Source: Candidatus Accumulibacter necessarius (GTDB lineage Bacteria; Pseudomonadota; Gammaproteobacteria; Burkholderiales; Rhodocyclaceae). Taken from it: a stretch of DNA of 64,000 nt. Both the position numbers and the translations under genes were made by a program. Shown piece after piece: positions 9,107 through 16,886 of the stretch. The DNA is taken from positions 53,081 to 117,080 of the forward strand of contig JAFLDL010000008.1 of assembly GCA_017302435.1 (NCBI GenBank), given 5' to 3'. The notes below the pieces were generated by a model that was not told the DNA's origin, did no database searches, and worked only from the letters and a program-made list of their open reading frames with translations. Each line of letters opens with the position of its first letter. The stretch's first letter is position 1.

Positions 9107-9120
9107 GTGATCTGTATCAA
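9107..9120. promoter_or_regulatory. FNR/ANR-type operator upstream of the CRP/FNR-like regulator
   Basis: The 14-bp site GTGAT-CTGT-ATCAA matches the FNR consensus TTGAT-N4-ATCAA at 9 of 10 positions. It lies 112 bp upstream of a short leader reading frame (9232) and about 250 bp upstream of the regulator at 9360. A -10 box at the ideal class II distance is not clear (GATATG at 9150-9155 is the nearest), so activation versus repression cannot be stated. Confidence 0.6.
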
Positions 9121-9231
9121 GAACCTTCAAGACCCTTGGCTTGTGCGGCGATATGCCACATTCCGCCACGCACCATCCCTCCCTAGAATTGGCCAGATAT
9201 TCGCCAAATCAAGAACAGGAGAGAGCTCGCG

Positions 9232-9345
9232 ATGCCGTTTGCCAGGAAACCGATCGCGGTAGCCGCCGCTCTGGCCATGTCCAGCCTCGACCCGACCAAT
9301 GTCGGCTGTGTCAGCGTGTTCGCCGGCATACACGTCCGCTTCTGA
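9232..9345 (+). CDS. Short signal-peptide-like open frame (37 aa), possible leader or gene relic
   Basis: ATG 9232 follows a good ribosome site (AGGAGAGAG, about 7 bp away) and encodes 37 aa beginning like an export signal (positively charged start, then VAAALAMSSL), but the frame ends after 37 codons without a mature domain. It may be a small exported peptide, or the 5' remnant of an anaerobically controlled exported protein whose body has been lost. It lies between an FNR-like site and a CRP/FNR-type gene. Weak evidence; listed because the ribosome site is strong. Confidence 0.3.
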   Translation: MPFARKPIAVAAALAMSSLDPTNVGCVSVFAGIHVRF

Positions 9346-9359
9346 GGGCAAAGAGTGCA

Positions 9360-10016
9360 ATGGAGCCAGCCGTCTTGTCGAATGCCGAACAAAGGCCGCG
9401 CCGGGTCGGCGCGCGAATGACCCGAGCCAGACAGCGCTCGGTCCCGCGCGGACAGCGTATCTACGCCGGCAATGCCCGCGGGACTGCCTGGCGGGTTCTC
9501 AGCGGCTCTGTTCGGCTCGACCGCGAGGAACAGCCCAACGGCGAGGAGAGCTTTGCCAACCTGGCTGTTCGGGGCGACGTCATCGGTGCGGAGACGCTGC
9601 TCTTCGGCAAGTACAGTTTCACGGCAACGGCACTCGCCGACTGTGTTCTCGCGCCTTGGCCGGACGATCGGACGCCGCCTGCTGGCGACTACTCGCTGCT
9701 GCGGACGCTGGCCAAGGCCGAGCGCCGCGCCGCAGAGGTCATCGCACTGCGCTGCGGCCAGGCTGCTGACAGGGTCCGCCGCCTGGTGATGATGCTTGCG
9801 CAGGCGCCTGAGCAAAACCCGGTGAACCAGCCAGCAGATCTACAGGTCGTTCTGCCGTCGCGGCAGGATATGGCCGACATCACCGCGCTGACGCTGGAAA
9901 CGGTATCGCGTATGGTGAGCCAGTTGCGCCATGCCGGCCTCCTCGAACCTTTGGGTCAGGGCAAGCACTCCTCGCAACGAAGCTTCTCTGTGCGGCCAAT
10001 AGCCGGCGATCCCTGA
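9360..10016 (+). CDS. CRP/FNR-family transcription regulator lacking the Fe-S cysteines
   Basis: From ATG 9360 the protein is 218 aa. The N-terminal half has the cyclic-nucleotide-binding-like beta roll (RGQRIYAGNARGTAWRVLSGSVRL, then a GDVIGAETLLFG turn), and the C-terminal half has a winged-helix ending in LPSRQDMADITALTLETVSRMVSQLR. The recognition helix carries E180, S183 and R184, the same residues FNR uses to read TTGAT half-sites. It has no N-terminal cysteine cluster, so it does not sense oxygen through a 4Fe-4S cluster; DNR-like heme/NO sensing or another ligand is possible. An FNR-like site lies upstream (9107-9120). The frame is open upstream of 9360 without coding character. Confidence 0.82.
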   Translation: MEPAVLSNAEQRPRRVGARMTRARQRSVPRGQRIYAGNARGTAWRVLSGSVRLDREEQPNGEESFANLAVRGDVIGAETLLFGKYSFTATALADCVLAPWPDDRTPPAGDYSLLRTLAKAERRAAEVIALRCGQAADRVRRLVMMLAQAPEQNPVNQPADLQVVLPSRQDMADITALTLETVSRMVSQLRHAGLLEPLGQGKHSSQRSFSVRPIAGDP

Positions 10017-10053
10017 AGGCGGTGACCGTCGGGCACCGCCCACTGCTGTGCCC

Positions 10054-11310
10054 CTACACCCGTTCGACGCGCACCTTGGTGACGGAGCGCGCATCGGCCT
10101 CGGTCACCGTATAGCGATAGCCCTGCTCGAGTACCGTATCGCCGACCTCCGGGATGTGTCGCAGGCGGTTGATCAGGAAGCCGGCGAGGGTATGCGCTTC
10201 GCCGACCGGGAGATTGAGCTTCAGCGAATCGTTCAACTCCGAGATTGGCGCGCGCCCGCTGATCAGGTGCGTGTCGTCGCTCTCCGATTCGATGGTCACC
10301 CGGCGCGTCTTCATGGTGTCGAAGTCGTAGCCGGAGTCTACCGTGCCGACGACTTCCTCGAAGATGTCCTCCATTGACAGGATGCCGATCGCCGAGCCGA
10401 ACTCGTCGACGACGATCGCCATGTGGTCGGCGCGTGCGCGCAGCAGCGGCAGCACCTGATCGAGGCTCTGCTTGGGCGTCAGGTAGAGGGCGGGTTTGAC
10501 AAAATCGTCCACCGGTCGCTGCTCGATGTCGGGCAGCAGCAGATCCCAGGTGCTCAGCGTCATCACCCCGGTCACGTTGGTGATGTTGCCACGAAAGACC
10601 GGCAGGCGATTGAATCCGGACGCCCAGACTCGCCGCACCGCCTCGCCCATCTCACGCGTCTCGTTGAAGCCGACGACCTCGGCCAGCGGCGTCATCACCT
10701 CGCCAACCGTCGTGTCGGCAAAACGGAAGATGCGACGAATCCGCTGCTTGCTGGTCGCGGCGCTGTCCGACGAGGTTTCCGACAGATCGATCAGGACGCG
10801 CAATTCATCCTTGCTGATGAAGCCGCTCTGGCCCGAGGTTGCGCCGCCGAAGAGCCGGGCGGCAACACGCGCGACACGGCTGAAGACGAAGATCACCGGA
10901 TAGAACAGGTAGGAGAAGAAACGCAGCGGGTAGATGATCTTGACGGCGATCGTGTCGGCCTTCTGCTGAAAGATGCTCTTCGGCACGATCTCGCCGAAAA
11001 TCAGCAGGAAGGGGGTGAACACCAGCACCGAGACCAGATCGCCGATGTCCCCGAGCAGGTGCACAAAGATCAGCGTGCCCATGGTGGTGATCGTCACCGT
11101 CGCGATATTGGTACCGACCAGCGTCGTGCCAAGCATCACGTCCGGGGTGCGAAACAGGTTCAGCACCAGCTTGGCGCCCCGGTCGCCGAGCCGGGCCTGA
11201 TGCCGCAGGTGGATCTTGTCGGAATTGACCATCGCCAACTCGGACCCCGAAAAGAATCCCTTCAACACAAGAAAGATCAGGATGACCAGCAATTGCAGAA
11301 GCAGTTCCAT
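10054..11310 (-). CDS. HlyC/CorC (TlyC) family CBS-domain membrane protein
   Basis: The 418-aa protein has an N-terminal DUF21 transmembrane domain (residues about 1-150, four segments, with the family motif KGFFSGSELAMV), two CBS domains (about 190-320, ending with VVDEFGSAIGILSMEDI) and a C-terminal CorC_HlyC domain (about 335-418). Members of this family (YfjD/CorB, PaeA and others) are linked to Mg2+, Co2+ or polyamine export. It lies 15 bp downstream of a longer paralogue on the same strand, probably one operon, and is convergent with the CRP-like gene. Transport substrate is not evident. Confidence 0.88.
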   Translation of the reverse strand: MELLLQLLVILIFLVLKGFFSGSELAMVNSDKIHLRHQARLGDRGAKLVLNLFRTPDVMLGTTLVGTNIATVTITTMGTLIFVHLLGDIGDLVSVLVFTPFLLIFGEIVPKSIFQQKADTIAVKIIYPLRFFSYLFYPVIFVFSRVARVAARLFGGATSGQSGFISKDELRVLIDLSETSSDSAATSKQRIRRIFRFADTTVGEVMTPLAEVVGFNETREMGEAVRRVWASGFNRLPVFRGNITNVTGVMTLSTWDLLLPDIEQRPVDDFVKPALYLTPKQSLDQVLPLLRARADHMAIVVDEFGSAIGILSMEDIFEEVVGTVDSGYDFDTMKTRRVTIESESDDTHLISGRAPISELNDSLKLNLPVGEAHTLAGFLINRLRHIPEVGDTVLEQGYRYTVTEADARSVTKVRVERV

Positions 11311-11325
11311 TGTTCGTCTCCTTGT

Positions 11326-12864
11326 CTAGTTCGCCGCGCTCGCGGCCTTGCCCGCTGGCGCGCTGCTCTCTGCCTCGTGGTCCGCGGCAGCCTCAGCCTC
11401 AGCCTCAGCCTCAGCCTCAGCCTCAGTCGGTTCATTCAGCGGGTCGCTTTCGTATTCGTCCAGGGTTTCCTGCTCCTGGTCTACCGGCACGCCAGCCAGC
11501 AGACCTTCCGCTACCGGCTCAGCTGCCAGGCTCTCCATCTCCAGTGGCTCGTCCGGCGTTTCCTCAGGCTCATCGGGGGTGCGGCCGCGCGAGACGCGCA
11601 CCTTGGTGATGCGCATGCCGCTGACTTCCTTGACGGTGATCTCGTAGTCGGCGTAGAAGACCTTTTCGCCGACGCGCGGCAAGCGGCCGAAGAGCACCAG
11701 CGTTACGCCGCCGATGGTGTTCATCAGCGGGTCTTCAATATCGAAATTGGTCAGCGTGCGCAGGTCCGCTAGGCGCATGTAGCCGGGGACGGTGAAGCTG
11801 TCGTTGTCTTCCTCCTGAAAGTACTCCTGGCCGCGCATCTTGCCCGAGATTTCACCGAAGATGAAGGTCAGCACATCCTTGATGGTGACTATTCCGAGTA
11901 CCTCACCATACTCGCCGATGACCACCGCGGCGCGGGTGTTGAAGCGCTGGAAGTACTCCAGCATTTCGTCGACTTTCTTGGTCGGCGGCACGAAGTGCGC
12001 CGGCTTGAGGATTTCCCTGAGCTGGATCGCCGATCGGCCACCATCGGCGCGCACCCTGCGCAGCAGATCCTCGGCATGCAGGAAGCCGATGACGTTATCC
12101 CAGTGGCCGCGGTACACGGGAACGCGGGGGTGACGATAGCTGCGGAAGCGCTCGATCAGTTCCCCGACCGGCAGGTCACCGTCGAGGAAGCGGATGCGTG
12201 GACCCGGCGTCATGATCCGCGCGACGTCGGTTTCGGCGGCTTCGAGCACCTTGTCTATCAGCACCCGTTCCGAGGCCTGGATGACGCCGGTTTCCTCGCT
12301 GTCGGCCATCAGTGTCCGCAGTTCGTCGGCCTTGAGGATGTTTTCACGCCCGACGTGCTCGCCGACGACAAAGGTCGTCACCCGGTCGGCGACCATGCGC
12401 ACGACGTTGCGCAGGGGGGTGACGATGAAAATCCACTTGGGCAGGAAGCGGGCCGAGAGCAGCGTTGCAAACTTGGTCGGAAAGTTGACGGCGATCGTCT
12501 TTGGCGTTACTTCGCCGAACAGCAGCAGCAGTGGCACCATCACCAGAACGTTGATCCAGCCGGCATCCGCCTCGCCGAAGGCGGTCACCAGGATCATGGT
12601 CATGTTGGCCGCGGCTGCGATGTTCACCAGCTCGTTGCCGCAGAGCAGCGAGACGATCAGTCGCCGTGGCTCGTCGAGCATGGCATGGATGCTCTCGGAA
12701 TGAGGATTGCGCGAATTGCGCAGCTTCTGGAGGTCGATCCGGCTGAGCGAAAAAAGGGCTGTTTCAGACCCCGAAAAAAAGGCCGACATGGAGAACAGGC
12801 AGCACTGGATGACAATGCGGACCGCCAGTTCCCAGTCGATTGACGACACGCCTAACCATTCCAT
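11326..12864 (-). CDS. HlyC/CorC family CBS-domain membrane protein with acidic repeat tail
   Basis: A 512-aa paralogue of the downstream gene, with the same order: DUF21 membrane domain (FFSGSETALFSLSRIDL near residue 30), CBS pair ending near VVIGEYGEVLGIVTIKD, and a CorC_HlyC domain (SFTVPGYMRLADLR...). It differs by a long C-terminal extension of roughly 80 residues, very acidic and low in complexity, including an (Glu-Ala)n run coded by a perfect hexanucleotide repeat. The extension is unusual for the family and could vary in length by slippage. Tandem pairs of this family are known in proteobacteria; the exact ion is unknown. Start at ATG 12864. Confidence 0.88.
   Translation of the reverse strand: MEWLGVSSIDWELAVRIVIQCCLFSMSAFFSGSETALFSLSRIDLQKLRNSRNPHSESIHAMLDEPRRLIVSLLCGNELVNIAAAANMTMILVTAFGEADAGWINVLVMVPLLLLFGEVTPKTIAVNFPTKFATLLSARFLPKWIFIVTPLRNVVRMVADRVTTFVVGEHVGRENILKADELRTLMADSEETGVIQASERVLIDKVLEAAETDVARIMTPGPRIRFLDGDLPVGELIERFRSYRHPRVPVYRGHWDNVIGFLHAEDLLRRVRADGGRSAIQLREILKPAHFVPPTKKVDEMLEYFQRFNTRAAVVIGEYGEVLGIVTIKDVLTFIFGEISGKMRGQEYFQEEDNDSFTVPGYMRLADLRTLTNFDIEDPLMNTIGGVTLVLFGRLPRVGEKVFYADYEITVKEVSGMRITKVRVSRGRTPDEPEETPDEPLEMESLAAEPVAEGLLAGVPVDQEQETLDEYESDPLNEPTEAEAEAEAEAEAAADHEAESSAPAGKAASAAN
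11391..11426. repeat. Perfect hexanucleotide tandem repeat (CCTCAG x6)
   Basis: Six exact copies of CCTCAG, with a partial copy just before. On the minus strand they encode the (Glu-Ala) run in the tail of the CBS-domain protein. Changes in copy number would keep the frame and alter only tail length. Confidence 0.95.
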
Positions 12865-13043
12865 GAATTGCCCTCGCTTCAGGAAGTGATGTTGACCAGC
12901 GGAGATCCTGCGTTCTGGCAGCAGATCCCAGCAAAAACCCGGCTAAAAGGCGCGCGGCAGCGAAAAAACTGTTCCGAAGCGCGCAGCGCGCAAGGATAGG
13001 CGCAATGCCGCGCGGAAACAAGGGCCGATCGATCATCGGGGGC

Positions 13044-13072
13044 TCTCGGCCCGCGCCCGCGTTGGCAAACCC
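13044..13072. repeat. 29-bp direct repeat, copy 1
   Basis: The sequence beginning TCTCGGCCCGCGCCCGCG and ending GGCAAACCC recurs 61 bp downstream with a single mismatch (T/C). It is intergenic. It is too short and only doubled, so it is not a CRISPR array; a duplicated operator or a simple local duplication are both possible. Confidence 0.85.
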
Positions 13073-13104
13073 TGGAAGCCGGGCTTGACCTGGCCGTGAC
13101 TGCG

Positions 13105-13133
13105 TCTCGGCCCGCGCCCGCGCTGGCAAACCC
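13105..13133. repeat. 29-bp direct repeat, copy 2
   Basis: Second copy of the intergenic repeat, 28 of 29 bases identical to the copy at 13044-13072, same orientation. Confidence 0.85.
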
Positions 13134-13370
13134 GCTGGCCGGAGCCGCCTCCGTCGGCGATGTGCGCGGCGCTGACCAAGAAGAAAGGGAAAAAGACCGT
13201 GTATGCAGCGAGAATTTATTATATCTTTCGGCCGATGCAACTCAGGGTTCTGCCAATCAAGCCTCTGAACTAATGTCTTCAGTGAATTGTCCTGCCCAGG
13301 CTGGCAGCGGCCGGCTGGTCTTTCGAGCGGTGCCTGACAAGCTCGTTTCACATGAGAGGAGCGATTGCCC

Positions 13371-13874
13371 ATGGCTGAACAGAAACAAGGCGACGCCAAG
13401 CCGCACACCGCGGGCCGGGGGCCGATTCTGGTTCCCGTTGATTTCTCTGACTATTCCGAGGCCGCCCTGCTGCTGGCCAGTGACCTGGCCGTCGGCCTGG
13501 GGACACGGCTGGTGATCCTGCACGTGGTGCACGATCCGCTGAACATGCCCGGCTACTACGCGCGCATGGCGCGCAAGAAGACGCTGACCCGGATGGAGGA
13601 CGTTGCCGGCGAAATGCTCGACGAGTTCCTGTCCGGGGTGACGAAGCGGCATCCCGAGCGGGAGGCCTTGCACAAGCCGGAACTACTAATGGTCAAGGGC
13701 ATCCCCGTGACGCGAATCCTGCAGGTGGCGGAGAAGCAGAAGGCCTGCATGGTGGTCATGGGCAGCAAGGGGACGACCGGCCTGCGGCACCTGCTGCTCG
13801 GTTCGGTGGCCGAGCAGGTTGTCGGCCTCGCCAGGCTGCCGGTGACCATCGTCAAGGAACATAAGAAATGCTGA
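13371..13874 (+). CDS. Universal stress protein (UspA family)
   Basis: The 167-aa protein has a single Usp domain: N-terminal ILVPVDFSDYSEAALLLA, and a C-terminal nucleotide-binding motif MGSKGTTGLRHLLLGSVAEQV (GxxGxx9GS) that suggests ATP binding. ATG 13371 is chosen over the TTG at 13365 because of the spacing to the AGGAG at 13355-13359. It lies 25 bp upstream of the phosphate symporter gene and is probably co-transcribed with it, which may tie it to stress or phosphate status. The role of individual Usp proteins is seldom known. Confidence 0.88.
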   Translation: MAEQKQGDAKPHTAGRGPILVPVDFSDYSEAALLLASDLAVGLGTRLVILHVVHDPLNMPGYYARMARKKTLTRMEDVAGEMLDEFLSGVTKRHPEREALHKPELLMVKGIPVTRILQVAEKQKACMVVMGSKGTTGLRHLLLGSVAEQVVGLARLPVTIVKEHKKC

Positions 13875-13899
13875 GTCGCAACGACCGGAGGTGAGAAGC

Positions 13900-15693
13900 A
13901 TGCACAAAATGCATCTGAATTTCGTCAATCATGTGGGTCTGCCGCTCGCGCTGTGTGGCATCGGGGCCACTTTCTTCCTGCTCGCCTGGCCGGCGCTGGC
14001 CGCGCAGGTGGACGAAGCCGGGCCCGACTGGCTGATGATGACCGTCGAGCTGCTGGGCGGCCTGGCCATCTTCCTTTTCGGCATGATGCAGATGGAGGAG
14101 GGCCTCAAGGCCGTCGCCGGCGAGCGTATGAAGGGCATCCTCGCCACGCTGACCGTCAATCGCTTCATGGGCGTCGGTACCGGCGCGCTGGTGACGGCGG
14201 TGATCCAGTCGTCGTCGGTGACCACCGTGCTGATCGTCGGCTTCATCTCGGCCGGGCTGATGTCGCTGTCGCAGTCGGTCGGGGTGATCATGGGCGCCAA
14301 CATCGGCACCACGATCACCGCCCAGATAGTCGCCTTCAAGATCACCAAGGCGGCGCTGGGGATGATCGCCGTCGGCTTCGCCATGCTGTTCCTCGCCAAG
14401 AACGACAACACAAAGCACTACGGCGGCATGCTGATGGGCCTCGGCATGGTCTTCTTCGGCATGCACGTGATGAGCGAGGCGATGGAGCCGTTGCGCAGCT
14501 ACCAGCCCTTTCTCGACCTGATGCGGACGATGGACAATCCACTCGTCGGCGTGCTGATTGCGACCGCGTTCACCGCTCTGATCCAGTCCTCATCGGCCTC
14601 GACCGGGATCGTGATCGTCATGGCCAGCCAGGGTTTCATCAGCCTGCAGGCGGGCATTGCGCTGGCTTTTGGTGCCAACATCGGCACCTGCGTGACGGCG
14701 CTGCTGGCGGTGATCGGCAAGCCGCGCGAGGCGGTGCGTGCGGCGATCGTGCATCTCTTGTTCAATGTCTGCGGCGTGCTGATCTGGCTGCCCTTCATCG
14801 GCTTCATCGCCGCTCTGGTGACCGGTATCTCGCCGGCGTACCCGGATCTCACCGGCACAGCGCGTCTCGCCGCCGAGACGCCACGCCAGATCGCCAACGC
14901 ACACACCTTCTTCAATATCGCCAACACGCTGATCTTCATCTGGTTCACCACCCAGATCGCACGCCTCGTCGAATGGCTGGTGCCCGACAAGCCACTCGAG
15001 GAGGAAGCGATCATCGTCCGCACCAAGTTCCTGCACGATGAACTGCTGAGCACGCCATCGCTGGCACTCGACCAGGTGCGCATGGAAGTGATGCACATGG
15101 GCGAGACGGTCAATGCGATGTTGAAAGGCATCATGCCGGCGATCATCAAGGGTGACCGGCAGGCGCTCGAAGAAATCCGCATGATGGACGACACGGTCGA
15201 CATCCTGCATGCGGGAATCATCGACTACCTGGGCAAGATCAGCAAACAGCAGCTGAGCGGGGAGCAGAGCCGGGAACTGCTGCAGTTGATGGAGGCGGTC
15301 AGCAACCTGGAGAATATCGGCGACATAGTCGAAACCAACCTGGTCGTGCTTGGCCACGACCGCATCAAGGACAAGGTAGCGGTCAGTGAAACCACGCAGC
15401 AGGTGCTCAACGGCTTCCAGCAGGCGATCACCAAGGCGGTTGCGGCGGCCGTGCAGGCGGTTGGTCAGCGCAACCAGCGCTCAGCGCAGGTGGTCGTCGG
15501 AATGAAGGACGAGATCAACAGCATCGCCGACTCGGCAGCCGCACACGAGGCACGTCGCCTGATCGCCGAGGAGCCCAACCGCATTCCCGCCTACGTCCTG
15601 GAAGTCGACCTGATCGAGAAGCAGAAGCGCATCTACTACTTCGCCAAGCGCATGGCCAAGACGGTCCTGCCGGCGGTTCTGCAACACGAGTAG
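13900..15693 (+). CDS. Na+/phosphate symporter of the NptA/PNaS family with C-terminal PhoU domain
   Basis: A 597-aa inner-membrane protein with the duplicated Na/Pi cotransporter core. The two inverted repeats each contain the QSSS signature (TAVIQSSSVTTVL near residue 105; TALIQSSSASTGIV near 228). The C-terminal 200 residues form a PhoU-like helical domain (from about residue 385). ATG 13900 is preferred to GTG 13891 since the ribosome site CGGAGGTGAG lies just before it. A cleavable-looking signal or first membrane segment is at the N-terminus. The family moves phosphate with sodium; direction and affinity differ between members, so uptake versus export is not fixed by sequence. Preceded by a uspA gene. 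Confidence 0.88.
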   Translation: MHKMHLNFVNHVGLPLALCGIGATFFLLAWPALAAQVDEAGPDWLMMTVELLGGLAIFLFGMMQMEEGLKAVAGERMKGILATLTVNRFMGVGTGALVTAVIQSSSVTTVLIVGFISAGLMSLSQSVGVIMGANIGTTITAQIVAFKITKAALGMIAVGFAMLFLAKNDNTKHYGGMLMGLGMVFFGMHVMSEAMEPLRSYQPFLDLMRTMDNPLVGVLIATAFTALIQSSSASTGIVIVMASQGFISLQAGIALAFGANIGTCVTALLAVIGKPREAVRAAIVHLLFNVCGVLIWLPFIGFIAALVTGISPAYPDLTGTARLAAETPRQIANAHTFFNIANTLIFIWFTTQIARLVEWLVPDKPLEEEAIIVRTKFLHDELLSTPSLALDQVRMEVMHMGETVNAMLKGIMPAIIKGDRQALEEIRMMDDTVDILHAGIIDYLGKISKQQLSGEQSRELLQLMEAVSNLENIGDIVETNLVVLGHDRIKDKVAVSETTQQVLNGFQQAITKAVAAAVQAVGQRNQRSAQVVVGMKDEINSIADSAAAHEARRLIAEEPNRIPAYVLEVDLIEKQKRIYYFAKRMAKTVLPAVLQHE

Positions 15694-15708
15694 ACCGATC
15701 CGGGGTGG

Positions 15709-15726
15709 AGGGCGAGAGCCCTTTTC
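15709..15726 (+). terminator. Short hairpin with T-run after the phosphate symporter
   Basis: AGGGC-GAGA-GCCCT followed by TTTT, 15 bp after the stop codon. The stem is only 5 bp, so it is a weak intrinsic terminator candidate; it lies between convergent genes. Confidence 0.4.
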
Positions 15727-15829
15727 CTCCTGGTCGGGGCTCCTTCGCCCCCTGTTCTGGGCTGCCTGCGGTTGCTGCCGTTCTATCGCCTGCGATGGCA
15801 TCGGCGGGCTGCGGCGGCGCCAGACGACA

Positions 15830-16885
15830 TTAGCGCAGCGCCGCGTTGATCTTCTCCAGGGCCGTTGATCCTGGGCAGAGTTCGGCGGCGCCGAGCGTGT
15901 TCAGGGGCTGTGCGACGGTGTCGAGTTGCTCGTGCAGATCACAGGCGTCCGCATCCACATAGAGCAAGCCGGTGACTACTTCGCCACGCGCGGCGTGTTC
16001 CTGGACGTAGCTCATCGCCCGGATGCGGTCGGTCGGGTCATAGTCGGCGTGCAGCTTGCGCAGGCGAACCAGCGAGCCGTCATGCTGCCGCACTTCGATC
16101 AATTCGCCGGCGCCGTACTCGGCGGTGATCTCGTCGCGCTGCGGGAAGAAGTCCAGGCGGTTGACCGCCTCGTTGTGCTCGCGCACGTAGTCGTAGCTCT
16201 TGGTGCTGCCGGAGTGGTTGTTGAAGGCGATGCACGGCGAGAGGATGTCGATCACCGCCGCGCCCTGATGCGCCAGAGCGGCGCGGATCAGCGGCACCAG
16301 TTGCGTCTTGTCGCCGGAGAAGCCGCGCGCGACGAAGGTCGCGCCCATCAGTAGCGCCAGGCTGACCAGATCGATCGGCGCGTCGTTGTTGGTCTGCCCC
16401 TTCTTGGACTTCGAGCCCTTGTCGGCGGTGGCAGAGAACTGGCCCTTCGTCAGTCCGTAGACGCCGTTGTTCTCGACCAGGTAAGTCATGTTCACGCCAC
16501 GGCGCATGACGTGCGCGAACTGCCCAAGACCGATCGACGCTGAGTCACCGTCGCCGGAAACGCCAAGGTAGATCAGCTCGCGGTTGGCGAGATAGGCACC
16601 GGTGAGGACCGACGGCATGCGGCCATGCACGGTGTTGAAACCGTGCGAGTTACCGAGAAAGTAATCGGGCGTTTTCGACGAGCAGCCGATACCCGACAGC
16701 TTGGCGACGCGGTGCGGCTCAATGTCGAGTTCCCAGCAGGCCTGGATGATCGCTGCCGAGATCGAGTCGTGGCCGCAGCCAGCGCAGAGGGTCGAGATCC
16801 GGCCTTCGTAGTCACGGCGGGTGTAGCCAACGCGGTTCTTGGCGAGGGAGGGATGGTGCAGCTTGGGTTTGGCGAGGTAGGTCAT
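15830..16885 (-). CDS. korB: 2-oxoacid:ferredoxin oxidoreductase, beta subunit (2-oxoglutarate type)
   Basis: The 351-aa protein carries the thiamine diphosphate site: GDGDSASIGLGQFAHV...ENNGVYGLTKGQ, the GDG-x(n)-NN motif. Cysteines C34, C37, C68 and the one in SPCIAF are placed as expected for the 4Fe-4S cluster of this family. It catalyses reversible decarboxylation of a 2-oxoacid to its acyl-CoA with reduction of ferredoxin, together with the alpha subunit coded just upstream (1-bp gap). The length and the fused gamma-alpha partner fit KorAB/OorAB-type enzymes, best known for 2-oxoglutarate, but pyruvate or other oxoacids cannot be excluded. Confidence 0.88.
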   Translation of the reverse strand: MTYLAKPKLHHPSLAKNRVGYTRRDYEGRISTLCAGCGHDSISAAIIQACWELDIEPHRVAKLSGIGCSSKTPDYFLGNSHGFNTVHGRMPSVLTGAYLANRELIYLGVSGDGDSASIGLGQFAHVMRRGVNMTYLVENNGVYGLTKGQFSATADKGSKSKKGQTNNDAPIDLVSLALLMGATFVARGFSGDKTQLVPLIRAALAHQGAAVIDILSPCIAFNNHSGSTKSYDYVREHNEAVNRLDFFPQRDEITAEYGAGELIEVRQHDGSLVRLRKLHADYDPTDRIRAMSYVQEHAARGEVVTGLLYVDADACDLHEQLDTVAQPLNTLGAAELCPGSTALEKINAALR

Positions 16886-16886
16886 C

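Larger units (their letters stand above)
12865..13370. other. Intergenic region between CorC-family gene and uspA (about 505 bp)
   Basis: I see no convincing gene on either strand; open frames here lack protein character. The stretch holds a 29-bp direct repeat (13044-13072 and 13105-13133) and, near 13210-13222, an AT-rich patch (AATTTATTATAT) that may serve as the -10 region for the uspA-symporter unit. A ribosome site (GAGAGGAG) precedes ATG 13371. Confidence 0.6.

Noticed and set aside
13044-13133. The two 29-bp repeats as a CRISPR array
   Set aside because: Only two copies, no further units and no cas genes.
13247-13260. FNR-like site upstream of the first uspA (ending ATCAA)
   Set aside because: The left half (GTTCT) matches only 2 of 5 consensus bases.
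12764-13408. Minus-strand open frame of about 214 codons
   Set aside because: Overlaps the start of the CBS-domain gene and the direct repeats, with no family resemblance or ribosome site.
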